Origin: Rhodospirillaceae bacterium
GTDB taxonomy: Bacteria; Pseudomonadota; Alphaproteobacteria; CADEGL01
Direction: 5' to 3'
Assembly: GCA_018699755.1 (NCBI GenBank)
Contig: JABIRQ010000338.1
Coordinates: forward strand, 1 to 18,576
DNA: 18,576 nt
This document shows, one piece after another, positions 1 through 8,178 of this stretch; position 1 is the stretch's first letter, and the number at the start of each line of letters is the position of its first letter. A model generated the notes under the pieces. It was not told the origin of the DNA. It did no database searches and saw only the letters and a list, made by a program, of their open reading frames with translations. The position numbers were made by a program, and so were the translations under genes.

Positions 1-2
1 AA

Positions 3-1049
3 GCCCGTTTCGTCCATCAGGGCATGACCAGCTCCGACGTGCTGGACACCTGCCTCGCCGTCCAACTCACCCAGGCCGCCGACCTGCTGATCAAGGGCCT
101 CGACGGCCTGCTCGCCGTGCTGGAGCGGCGGGCGACGGAGCACAAGGACACGGTCTGCATCGGGCGCAGTCACGGCATCCATGCCGAGCCCACCACCTTC
201 GGCCTGAAGCTGGCCGGGCATTACGCCGAATTCGCGCGCTGCCGCGAGCGCATGGTCCGCGCGCGGGAGGAGATCGCGACCTGCGCCATCTCGGGCGCGG
301 TCGGGACCTTCGCCAATATCGACCCGGCGGTCGAAGCCCATGTCGCGGCGAAGCTGGGCCTCGCGATCGAGCCGGTCTCGACCCAGGTCATCCCGCGCGA
401 CCGCCACGCCATGTTCTTCGCCACGATGGGGGTGGTCGCCGGCGCCATCGAGAGGCTGGCGACGGAGGTCCGGCATCTGCAGCGGACCGAGGTGCGCGAG
501 GCCGAGGAATTTTTCGCGCCGGGGCAGAAGGGCTCCTCCGCCATGCCCCACAAGCGCAACCCGATCCTGAGCGAGAACCTGACCGGCCTGGCGCGGATCG
601 TGCGCGGCGCCGTGGTGCCGGCGATGGAGAACATCGCCCTGTGGCACGAGCGCGATATCAGCCATTCCTCGGTCGAACGGATGATCGGGCCGGACGCGAC
701 CGTCACCCTGGATTTCGCCCTGCACCGCCTGACCGGCATGATGGACAAGCTGCTGGTCTATCCCGAGACGATGCAGGCCAATCTCGACCGGCTGGGCGGG
801 CTGGTCCATTCCCAGCGCGTCCTGCTGGCCCTGACCCAGGCGGGAATGAGTCGCGAGGATTCCTATGCCGCCGTCCAGCGCAACGCGATGAAGGTCTGGG
901 AGGAAGGGGCGAGCTTTCTCGACCTGCTCAAGGCCGACAAGACCGTGACCGCGCATCTGGACGCAGCGGCCCTGGCGGCCCTGTTCGATCCGGGCCACCA
1001 CACCAAGCATGTCGACACGATCTTCGCCCGGGTGTTCGGCCCAGCATAG
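3..1049 (+). CDS. purB: Adenylosuccinate lyase, 3' part (5' end outside window)
   Basis: PurB catalyses two fumarate-releasing steps of purine synthesis in the cytoplasm: SAICAR to AICAR, and adenylosuccinate to AMP. The reading frame is open from base 3 and begins inside the conserved FVHQGMTSSDVLDT segment, so the true start lies upstream of the window. Further family marks are the GRSHGIHAEPTTFGLK segment, carrying a catalytic His, near bases 165-210, and the fumarate-lyase signature GSSAMPHKRNP near 530-565, which holds the mobile-loop catalytic Ser. About 348 residues are present; the family usually has about 430-460, so roughly the first 80-100 are missing. A stem-loop follows the stop. 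The other purine genes purC, purS, purQ and purL lie downstream on the same strand, after two unrelated genes. Confidence 0.96.
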   Translation, partial: ARFVHQGMTSSDVLDTCLAVQLTQAADLLIKGLDGLLAVLERRATEHKDTVCIGRSHGIHAEPTTFGLKLAGHYAEFARCRERMVRAREEIATCAISGAVGTFANIDPAVEAHVAAKLGLAIEPVSTQVIPRDRHAMFFATMGVVAGAIERLATEVRHLQRTEVREAEEFFAPGQKGSSAMPHKRNPILSENLTGLARIVRGAVVPAMENIALWHERDISHSSVERMIGPDATVTLDFALHRLTGMMDKLLVYPETMQANLDRLGGLVHSQRVLLALTQAGMSREDSYAAVQRNAMKVWEEGASFLDLLKADKTVTAHLDAAALAALFDPGHHTKHVDTIFARVFGPA

Positions 1050-1070
1050 CGAGCGGCTCCGTTGCAACAT

Positions 1071-1091
1071 CCCTCTCCAATAGGGAGAGGG
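1071..1091. terminator. Stem-loop between convergent purB and DUF1476 genes
   Basis: An 8-bp perfect stem (CCCTCTCC at 1071-1078 with GGAGAGGG at 1084-1091) and a 5-nt loop lie 22 nt after the purB stop, between two convergent genes. The + side is followed by only three T residues, so this is a weak rho-independent terminator at best. Simple CCCTCTCC/GGAGAGGG palindromes are also common dispersed intergenic repeats in alphaproteobacteria, so it could be such a repeat instead. Confidence 0.45.
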
Positions 1092-1118
1092 TTTGGATAG
1101 GGGTCGATACGGCGGATG

Positions 1119-1448
1119 CTACGCCCCGGATTCCGCGACGATCTGGTCATGGGCGACGGCGAGCAGGTTGCTCATCTCCTTGCGGAGCTTGTGCTCGGCG
1201 ATCTCCACGCCCTTGCCGGTCAGGTCGCCGAAGACCTTGCGGTAGACGTCCTCGTCGCCCGGCTCCTCGAAATCGGAAATCACGACCTGCTTGGCGTAGG
1301 CCTCGGCCTCGGCCGCGTCCATGCCCATCAGCTCGGCCGCCCAGAGGCCAAGCAGCTTGTTGCGCCGGGCGTGGCACTTGAATTCAAGCTCCTTGTCGCG
1401 CTTGAACTTGGCCTCGTATCCTTTTTCGCGGTTGTCGAAGCTCGACAT
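1119..1448 (-). CDS. DUF1476 protein, probable F1-ATPase inhibitor zeta subunit
   Basis: The product has 109 residues. The N-terminus (MSSFDNREKGYEAKFKRD) and the ARRNKLLGLWAAELMG segment match the DUF1476 family, whose Paracoccus member is the zeta subunit that inhibits ATP hydrolysis by the F1Fo-ATP synthase through its basic N-terminal region. It is expected to be cytoplasmic and mostly helical. The open frame continues 26 codons further upstream, but I place the start at 1448: the family begins here, and a strong Shine-Dalgarno AAGGAGG (1458-1464) stands 9 nt before this ATG. The gene lies antiparallel to the purine genes, converges with purB and diverges from the NRDE gene. The function is inferred from the family, and not every DUF1476 protein has been shown to inhibit ATPase. 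Confidence 0.9.
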   Translation of the reverse strand: MSSFDNREKGYEAKFKRDKELEFKCHARRNKLLGLWAAELMGMDAAEAEAYAKQVVISDFEEPGDEDVYRKVFGDLTGKGVEIAEHKLRKEMSNLLAVAHDQIVAESGA

Positions 1449-1567
1449 CTGGGGTTGCCTCCTTATCTTTTGTGATCTTTCGTGGTCTCTCCGGGCGGCC
1501 ATCCGGCGCTTCCCGCATTCGGTCATATATGTAGTGGCCCCAGCCCGACGATGGTAGGCGAAATCGC
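1449..1567. promoter_or_regulatory. Divergent intergenic region, probable promoters
   Basis: This 119-nt gap separates the divergent DUF1476 and NRDE genes and must serve both starts unless the NRDE gene is read from farther away. The only AT-rich core is the palindrome CATATATG at 1524-1531, a possible -10 element on either strand. No convincing -35 hexamer sits at the right distance on either side, so I do not assign exact promoters. The AAGGAGG ribosome site for DUF1476 is at 1458-1464. Confidence 0.35.
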
Positions 1568-2317
1568 ATGTGCACCGTGGTTATCCTGCGCCGACCCGGC
1601 CATGACTGGCCGCTGATCCTGGGCGCGAACCGGGACGAGATGCGCGGACGCCCCTCGCGGCCGCCGGGCCGCCACTGGCCGGATCGGGCCGAGATCGTGG
1701 CCGGGCTGGACGAACTGGCCGGCGGCTCGTGGATGGGACTCAACGATTCCGGCGTGATCGCCTGCGTCCTCAACCGCCATGGCAGCCTGGGCCCGGCCGA
1801 GGACGCGCGCAGCCGAGGCGAACTGGTGCTGGAGGCCCTGGACCATGCCGAGGCCGGCGCGGCCGCCGAGGCCCTGGCCGATCTCGACGCGCGGGCCTAT
1901 CGCAGCTTCAACCTGCTCGTCGCCGACGGCCACGATGCCTATTGGATCAAGGGCTTGGGCCGCGAAGGGCCGGCCATCCCCGGCGTCCTGCCGGTGGCCG
2001 AAGGGGTCTCGATGTTGACCGCCTACGATATCGATTCCGCGGACAGCGCGCGGGTCCGCCGCCATCTGCCGGATTTTCGTGCCGCCCCGCCACCCTATCC
2101 CGAGGCGGACGATTGGGCCGCCTGGCGCGCCATCCTGGCCCGACGCGGCGAGGGCGTGGAGGACGCCGTGCTGATCGACACGGCGGCCGGATTCGGCACC
2201 GTGTCGAGCTCGCTTCTCGCCCTGCCCGCGGCCGGGCGCACGGATGCGGGGCCGGTCTGGCTCTACGCCGAGGGAGCCCCGGACCGCAGCGCCTATATCC
2301 CGCTCGACCTGTCCTGA
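1568..2317 (+). CDS. NRDE-family (TANGO2-like) protein
   Basis: The 249-residue product begins with MCTVVI and carries the signature ANRDEMRGRPS at about residues 20-30, then GGSWMGLNDSGVIACVLNR (about 52-70). These are hallmarks of the NRDE family (DUF833), which includes eukaryotic TANGO2. Cys2 directly after the initiator Met and the overall pattern resemble an N-terminal-nucleophile hydrolase, but no enzymatic activity is firmly established. The length fits the family. No signal peptide or membrane segment is visible, so it is probably cytoplasmic. The ribosome site is weak (TAGGCG about 9 nt upstream). It stands between the DUF1476 gene and purC. There is no evidence of a role in purine synthesis; the neighbourhood may be incidental. 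Confidence 0.88.
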   Translation: MCTVVILRRPGHDWPLILGANRDEMRGRPSRPPGRHWPDRAEIVAGLDELAGGSWMGLNDSGVIACVLNRHGSLGPAEDARSRGELVLEALDHAEAGAAAEALADLDARAYRSFNLLVADGHDAYWIKGLGREGPAIPGVLPVAEGVSMLTAYDIDSADSARVRRHLPDFRAAPPPYPEADDWAAWRAILARRGEGVEDAVLIDTAAGFGTVSSSLLALPAAGRTDAGPVWLYAEGAPDRSAYIPLDLS

Positions 2318-2333
2318 GCCGCCCCGCGATTCA

Positions 2334-2362
2334 TTGTTTCGCCCATCGCGAGTTGCTATATC
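2334..2362 (+). promoter_or_regulatory. Probable sigma70-type promoter of purC
   Basis: A -35 TTGTTT (2334-2339) and a -10 TATATC (2357-2362) are separated by exactly 17 nt. The predicted transcription start near 2369 gives a leader of about 95 nt before purC. Match to consensus is moderate (3/6 and 4/6), but it is the best candidate in this GC-rich gap. Confidence 0.5.
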
Positions 2363-2368
2363 TTGCCG

Positions 2369-2431
2369 CGCGGCTTCCCGCCGCGTCCGACAGGCCGAAC
2401 GGGATGCGAACGTCGCCGGAATCATCCGGCG
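2369..2431 (+). other. Two stem-loops in the purC leader
   Basis: Hairpin one is CGCGGC/GCCGCG with a 5-nt loop (2369-2385), at the predicted 5' end of the transcript. Hairpin two is CGCCGG/CCGGCG with a 6-nt loop (2414-2431). Neither is followed by a U-run, so they do not look like a terminator/antiterminator pair. They may stabilise the leader or be incidental in GC-rich DNA. I recognise no known purine riboswitch consensus. Confidence 0.35.
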
Positions 2432-2463
2432 CCCGTTCTCTTCCCCCCTTCCGGTGAAAAACC

Positions 2464-3228
2464 ATGGCCAGACGCAGGCAAATCTACGAGGGCAAGGCGA
2501 AGGTGCTCTTCGAAGGGCCCGAGCCGGGCACCCTCGTCCAATATTTCAAGGACGACGCGACCGCCTTCAACAACCAGAAGCGCGGCATCATCACGGGCAA
2601 GGGGGTGCTCAACAACCGCATCTCGGAATACCTGATGACCCGGCTGGGCGAGGTCGGCGTGCCGACCCATTTCGTGCGCCGCCTCAACATGCGCGAGCAG
2701 CTGGTCCGCGAAGTCGAGATCATCCCGGTCGAGGTCGTGGTGCGGAACATCGCCGCCGGCTCGATCTGCAAGCGCCTGGGCGTGCCCGAGGCGGCGCCCC
2801 TGCCCCGCTCCATCGTCGAGTACTACTACAAGAACGACGAGCTGGGCGATCCGCTGGTGGCGGAAGAGCACATCACCGCCTTCGGCTGGGCGGCGCCCCA
2901 GGATCTGGACGACATGATGGCCATGGCCCTGCGCGTGAACGACTTCCTCTCCGGCTTGTTCCTGGGCGTCGGCATCCGCCTGGTCGATTTCAAGCTGGAA
3001 TTCGGGCGGCTGTGGAACGACGAGGAGATGCGCATCGTCCTGGCCGACGAGATCACCCCCGACGGCTGCCGGCTGTGGGACATCGAAACCAACGGAAGCA
3101 TGGACAAGGACCGCTTTCGCCAGGATCTCGGCAATGTCGTCGAGGCCTATCAGGAAGTGGCGCGCCGCCTGGGCATCATGCCCGAGGCCGGCCCGCGCGA
3201 CATGAAGGGCCCCGCGACCCTGCAATAG
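2464..3228 (+). CDS. purC: SAICAR synthetase (phosphoribosylaminoimidazole-succinocarboxamide synthase)
   Basis: PurC joins CAIR and L-aspartate, using ATP, to give SAICAR in de novo purine synthesis. The 254-residue product has the usual bacterial length. Visible marks are the N-terminal IYEGKAK nucleotide-binding strand, KDDATAFN at about 29-36, the SAICAR-synthetase signature VEVVVRNIAAGS (about 89-100), and the second signature region LVDFKLEFGR, followed by DEITPDGCRLWD near residues 197-208. The ATG at 2464 is preceded by GGTGA about 8 nt upstream. The probable promoter lies at 2334-2362. purS begins 200 nt downstream after a pair of inverted palindromic repeats, so cotranscription with purSQL is uncertain. 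Confidence 0.97.
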   Translation: MARRRQIYEGKAKVLFEGPEPGTLVQYFKDDATAFNNQKRGIITGKGVLNNRISEYLMTRLGEVGVPTHFVRRLNMREQLVREVEIIPVEVVVRNIAAGSICKRLGVPEAAPLPRSIVEYYYKNDELGDPLVAEEHITAFGWAAPQDLDDMMAMALRVNDFLSGLFLGVGIRLVDFKLEFGRLWNDEEMRIVLADEITPDGCRLWDIETNGSMDKDRFRQDLGNVVEAYQEVARRLGIMPEAGPRDMKGPATLQ

Positions 3229-3306
3229 GGCAATAGGTCCGGGGCAATAGGGTTGGGGCGGCAAAATCGGATGTCAGAGGATTTATGAGTTGGTTTTGTG
3301 CCATTT

Positions 3307-3345
3307 CATCCTTCGAGACGACCGCTTCGCGGTCTCCTCAGGATG
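3307..3345 (+). repeat. Palindromic intergenic repeat, copy 1
   Basis: This 39-nt imperfect palindrome starts CATCCTTCGAGACG and ends CTCCTCAGGATG. It contains an inner perfect hairpin GACCGC-TTC-GCGGTC (3319-3333). A second copy in the opposite orientation lies 20 nt downstream; the two match at 30 of 39 positions after inversion, with nearly all differences in the middle 13 nt. Outer arms of this kind (CCTTCGAGACG ... CTCCTCAGGATG) recur as dispersed extragenic palindromes in many alphaproteobacterial genomes. Confidence 0.8.
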
Positions 3346-3365
3346 AGGCAAGTATTCTCTCCCTT

Positions 3366-3404
3366 CACCCTGAGGAGCCGGCACGGCAGGCGTCTCGAAG
3401 GGTG
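3366..3404 (-). repeat. Palindromic intergenic repeat, copy 2 (inverted)
   Basis: This is the inverted partner of the repeat at 3307-3345: read on the minus strand it starts CACCCTTCGAGACG and ends CTCCTCAGGGTG. The conserved outer arms differ from copy 1 at two positions, and both changes (T to C, A to G) compensate each other, so CACCCT still pairs with AGGGTG. The pair together can fold into a long stem with a 20-nt loop just 23 nt before the purS start. Confidence 0.8.
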
Positions 3405-3427
3405 AACGGGCACACCTTGGGACGGTT

Positions 3428-3685
3428 ATGAAGGCAAGAGTTCACGTCACCCTGAAAACCGGGGTTCTCGACCCCCAGGGCAAGGCCGTGCAGCACGCCC
3501 TGCACGCCTTGGGATTCGGCAGTGTCGGCGAGGTCCGCCAGGGCAAGTTCATCGAATTGGAAACCGGCGAAAGCGACCCCGCGAAGGCCCGCACGGCCGT
3601 CGAGGAGATGTGCAAGAAGCTGCTCGCCAATCCGGTGATCGAGAACTATTCGATTCAGATCGAAACGAGAGAGGCCGAAGAATGA
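3428..3685 (+). CDS. purS: FGAM synthetase subunit PurS
   Basis: This 85-residue protein begins MKARVHVTLKTGVLDPQGKA and contains HALGFGSVGEVRQGKFIEL, the typical PurS pattern. PurS dimers bridge PurQ and PurL and help pass ammonia from the glutaminase PurQ to the synthetase PurL; it has no catalytic site of its own. The length is normal (80-90). The ribosome site is mediocre (a GGGACGG stretch close to the ATG). The gene sits 10 nt before purQ and is surely cotranscribed with purQ and purL. Its upstream side holds the inverted repeat pair and no clear promoter, so transcription may come through from purC or start within the repeats. Confidence 0.96.
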   Translation: MKARVHVTLKTGVLDPQGKAVQHALHALGFGSVGEVRQGKFIELETGESDPAKARTAVEEMCKKLLANPVIENYSIQIETREAEE

Positions 3686-3695
3686 GGCCAGGGGC

Positions 3696-4385
3696 GTGAA
3701 GGCCGCCGTTATCGTCTTTCCCGGCTCGAACCGGGACCGCGACATGCTGATGGCGCTGGAGCGCGCGGCGGGCAAGCCGGCCCTGGCCGTGTGGCATGGC
3801 GAGACGGATTTCGAACCCGTGGATCTGATCGTCGTGCCCGGCGGCTTCTCCTACGGCGATTATCTGCGCGCGGGCGCGATGGCCGTGCATTCCCCGATCA
3901 TGCGCGAGGTCGCCAAGCGGGCCGGCGCCGGGGTGCCGGTGCTGGGGGTCTGCAACGGTTTTCAGATCCTGACCGAGGCCGGACTGCTGCCCGGCGCGCT
4001 GCTGCGCAACGCGTGCCTCAAATTCGTCTGCCGCGACATCCACATGAAGGTCGAGACGGCGCAGAGCCTGTTCACCGCCGGCTACGAAAGCGGCCAAGTG
4101 GTCCGCGTGCCCGTGGCCCATCACGACGGCAACTACTTCGCCGACGACGAGACCCTGGACCGGCTGGAAGGCGAGGGCCGCGTGGCCTTCCGCTACTGCA
4201 CGCAGGAGGGCGATTTCGACGAGGCGGCCAATCCTAACGGCTCGATCCGCCATATCGCCGGTATCTACAACGAGACCAAGACCGTCCTGGGCCTGATGCC
4301 CCATCCCGAGAACGCCACGGACCCTCAACTGGGCGGGACCGACGGCGCCGCCCTGTTCGACGGCCTGGTCGCGGCCCTCCACTGA
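3696..4385 (+). CDS. purQ: FGAM synthetase glutaminase subunit PurQ
   Basis: PurQ is the class I glutamine amidotransferase that releases ammonia for PurL in the FGAR to FGAM step. The 229-residue product shows the nucleophile Cys86 in GVCNGFQIL, the oxyanion-hole region VVPGGFSYGDYLRAG (about 46-60), and the His203/Glu205 pair in PHPEN. It starts with GTG at 3696; the family begins MKAAVIVFPGSN at this codon, and no better in-frame ATG exists. A GAGG (3684-3687) that overlaps the purS stop codon stands 8 nt before the GTG, suggesting translational coupling to purS. purL follows after 15 nt. Confidence 0.97.
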   Translation: MKAAVIVFPGSNRDRDMLMALERAAGKPALAVWHGETDFEPVDLIVVPGGFSYGDYLRAGAMAVHSPIMREVAKRAGAGVPVLGVCNGFQILTEAGLLPGALLRNACLKFVCRDIHMKVETAQSLFTAGYESGQVVRVPVAHHDGNYFADDETLDRLEGEGRVAFRYCTQEGDFDEAANPNGSIRHIAGIYNETKTVLGLMPHPENATDPQLGGTDGAALFDGLVAALH

Positions 4386-4400
4386 CCGGTTCCTGACAAC

Positions 4401-6593
<2,193 letters not shown>

Positions 6594-6627
6594 ATCGCCC
6601 CAGCGGCCTGGGAAGGAAGGATCACCG

Positions 6628-6864
6628 ATGCCGATGCAAGCGACGGAAATCAAGCGCCTGATCAAGGAGGCCCTGCCCGACGCGGTGGTCGAGATCGACG
6701 ACCTGGCGGGGGACGGCGACCATTACTCGGCGCGCATCGTCAGCGAAGCCTTTCGGGGCAAGAGCCGGGTACAGCAGCACCAACTGGTCTATCAGGCCCT
6801 GAAGGGCCGCATGGGCGGCGAGCTGCACGCCCTGGCCCTGCAGACCGGCGCCCCCCAGGACTGA
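6628..6864 (+). CDS. BolA-family protein
   Basis: The 78-residue protein has the class II KH-like BolA pattern: DHYSARIVSEAFRGKSRVQQHQLVYQAL, written here as two parts, DHYSARIVSEAF and GKSRVQQHQLVYQAL. His51 is the invariant BolA histidine that can ligate a [2Fe-2S] cluster shared with a monothiol glutaredoxin. The frame is open upstream into purL, but I choose ATG 6628 because a GGAAGGAAGG ribosome site (6611-6620) precedes it by 7 nt and the family starts here; Met3 at 6634 is an alternative. It lies between purL and the CGFS glutaredoxin, its usual partner. The short form resembles the IbaG/YrbA-type branch more than E. coli BolA itself, so I leave the symbol empty. The likely role is iron-sulfur cluster trafficking or iron signalling. 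Confidence 0.92.
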   Translation: MPMQATEIKRLIKEALPDAVVEIDDLAGDGDHYSARIVSEAFRGKSRVQQHQLVYQALKGRMGGELHALALQTGAPQD

Positions 6865-6946
6865 TAGGCAAGGATTGACGGGACGCGCCGCGCGACCTAC
6901 CTCTCGCGGCAGGCAGATTCATTCGGATTTCGGGGACGAGACGACC

Positions 6947-7285
6947 ATGATCGACAAGGACAGTTTCGAGCGCATCCAGGGCTCGGTGAACGGCAACGAC
7001 GTGACCCTGTTCATGAAGGGCTCGCCCCAGTTCCCGCAATGCGGCTTTTCCGCCGCCGTGATCCAGATCCTGGACTATCTCCAGATCAAGTATCACAGCG
7101 TCGACGTGCTCCAGGACGACGGCATCCGCCAGGGCATCAAGGAATTCAGCAACTGGCCGACCATTCCCCAGCTTTACGTCAAGGGTGAGTTCGTCGGCGG
7201 CTGCGACATCATCCGCGAAATGGCCCAGTCCGGTGAACTGGCCGAGTTGCTGGACGAGAAGAAGGTCGAATACGCCGCGCCTTGA
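6947..7285 (+). CDS. grxD: Monothiol glutaredoxin, Grx4/GrxD family
   Basis: The 112-residue product carries the monothiol active site CGFS at Cys32, preceded by FMKGSP, and the glutathione-binding WPTIPQLYVKGEFVGGCDII segment near residues 66-85. Such glutaredoxins bind a [2Fe-2S] cluster with glutathione as a homodimer or with a BolA protein, and deliver it to targets. The start at 6947 gives the normal family length; the frame is open for 24 more codons upstream, but that extension is Arg-rich and unlike the family. The ribosome site is weak (GGGGACGAG about 8 nt upstream). The bolA-like gene ends 82 nt upstream, and the two are likely expressed together. A strong stem-loop follows 43 nt after the stop. 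Confidence 0.95.
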   Translation: MIDKDSFERIQGSVNGNDVTLFMKGSPQFPQCGFSAAVIQILDYLQIKYHSVDVLQDDGIRQGIKEFSNWPTIPQLYVKGEFVGGCDIIREMAQSGELAELLDEKKVEYAAP

Positions 7286-7328
7286 AGCGTCGCGGCGCTC
7301 GCCCCTGGAACGGGCCGGCATAAACGAA

Positions 7329-7356
7329 AACGGCGCGTCCCTCGGGACGCGCCGTT
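7329..7356. terminator. Bidirectional terminator between grxD and rpsD
   Basis: A perfect 12-bp stem (AACGGCGCGTCC / GGACGCGCCGTT) with loop CTCG lies between the convergent grxD and rpsD stops. On the minus strand it is followed by TTTTCGTTT (counting the last stem T residues), a usable U-tract, so it probably terminates rpsD best. On the plus strand the tail (CGCGATTCTGGCTTT) is poorer but may still serve the pur-bolA-grxD side. Confidence 0.85.
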
Positions 7357-7379
7357 CGCGATTCTGGCTTTGAGCCCGA

Positions 7380-7994
7380 TCAGCTCGAATAGAACTCGAC
7401 CACGAGGTTCGGCTCCATCTGCACCGGATAGGGCACGTCGACCAGCTTGGGGCCGCGCACGAAAGTGCCGCGCATCTGGTCGTGATTGACGTCGAGATAG
7501 TCGGGAATCTCGCGCTCCGGCGAATCGACGGCCGAGAGGACAAGCGGCAGTTCGCGGCTCTTTTCCTTGATCTCGATAACGTCGCCGTCCTTGACCCGGG
7601 CGGAGGGGATGTTCAGCCGCTTGCCGTTGACCAGGACATGGCCGTGGTTGACGAACTGGCGCGCGGAGAAAACCGTGGGCACAAACTTCATACGGTAGAC
7701 TACGGCGTCCAGGCGGCGTTCGAGAAGCTCGATCAGGTTTTCCTCGGTGTTGCCGCGCCGGCGGTTCGCCTCGTCGTAGGTGCGGCGGAACTGGCGCTCG
7801 GTGATGTTGCCGTAATAGCCCTTCAGCTTCTGCTTGGCCTCAAGCTGGGTGCCGTAGTCGGACGGCTTGCGGCGGCGCTGGCCGTGCTGGCCGGGGCCGT
7901 ACTCGCGCTTGTTGAAGGGGGATTTGGGACGGCCCCAGAGGTTGACCCTCAGGCGGCGGTCGATCTTATGCTTGGCGCGGATGCGCTTCGACAT
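7380..7994 (-). CDS. rpsD: Small ribosomal subunit protein S4
   Basis: S4 is a primary 16S rRNA-binding protein that nucleates 30S assembly. The 204-residue product begins MSKRIRAKHKIDRRLRVNLW, has GPGQHGQRRRKPSDYG near 33-48, and the S4 RNA-binding domain LERRLDAVVYRMKF followed by FSARQFVNHGHVLVNGKR (about 91-127). The frame continues far upstream without a stop, but the family start and a GGGAG site (8002-8006) 7 nt before the ATG fix the start at 7994. The gene stands alone with its own promoter and terminator. In E. coli rpsD is in the alpha operon with rpoA; a separate rpsD is usual in alphaproteobacteria. The leader can form alternative pairings that involve the ribosome site. Confidence 0.98.
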   Translation of the reverse strand: MSKRIRAKHKIDRRLRVNLWGRPKSPFNKREYGPGQHGQRRRKPSDYGTQLEAKQKLKGYYGNITERQFRRTYDEANRRRGNTEENLIELLERRLDAVVYRMKFVPTVFSARQFVNHGHVLVNGKRLNIPSARVKDGDVIEIKEKSRELPLVLSAVDSPEREIPDYLDVNHDQMRGTFVRGPKLVDVPYPVQMEPNLVVEFYSS

Positions 7995-8100
7995 GACATG
8001 GCTCCCGTTCGTTGACGGCGTTGTTCGTGTCCGGGTAGGCCCCTGGTTTCCCAGGCGCGGGAGCAGGCTTCGTGAGGCCGCTCCACATTCCCCGAAATGG
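7995..8100 (-). promoter_or_regulatory. rpsD 5' leader with anti-Shine-Dalgarno sequence
   Basis: The predicted leader is about 106 nt. Read on the minus strand it holds hairpin one (8084-8060: GGAGC-GGC ... GCC-T-GCTCC, one bulged U), then a second hairpin (8055-8042: CCTGG-GAAA-CCAGG, a GNRA-type tetraloop), then the ribosome site. GCTCCCG at 8064-8058, the 3' arm of hairpin one plus two more bases, is exactly complementary to CGGGAGC at 8007-8001, which is the Shine-Dalgarno region. The two pairings exclude each other. This suggests control of translation, possibly by S4 itself; the control is inference, the complementarity is directly visible. Confidence 0.55.
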
Positions 8101-8106
8101 GCGCGG

Positions 8107-8134
8107 AGTATAGCCCCGCGCCGAGCCCTGTCAA
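8107..8134 (-). promoter_or_regulatory. Strong sigma70-type promoter of rpsD
   Basis: Read on the minus strand there is a perfect -35 TTGACA (8134-8129), a 16-nt spacer, and a -10 TATACT (8112-8107). The start of transcription should lie near 8100, giving a 5' leader of about 106 nt. This is the best promoter in the window. Confidence 0.88.
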
Positions 8135-8135
8135 A

Positions 8136-8160
8136 CCGCCGGTCGGCGCGCGCTCGGCGG
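8136..8160 (-). terminator. Possible weak terminator after the SDR gene
   Basis: Downstream of the SDR stop, on the minus strand, CCGCCG (8160-8155) can pair with CGGCGG (8141-8136) across a 13-nt loop, followed by TTTGACA. The short T-run is also the start of the rpsD -35 element. The stem is short and the loop long, so it may only partly separate the SDR gene from rpsD. Confidence 0.3.
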
Positions 8161-8178
8161 AATTCTTCGTCGGGCCGG

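Noticed and set aside
641..1381. Plus-strand open frame overlapping the purB end and the DUF1476 gene
   Set aside because: Arg/Pro/Ala-rich shadow frame crossing two real genes and the stem-loop between them.
1524..1531. CATATATG palindrome as an operator
   Set aside because: It is only 8 bp, has no second copy nearby, and is equally explained as the AT-rich core of a -10 region.
6865..6946. TTGACG in the bolA-grxD gap as a separate grxD promoter
   Set aside because: At 17 nt downstream there is only TACCTC, not a usable -10 element.
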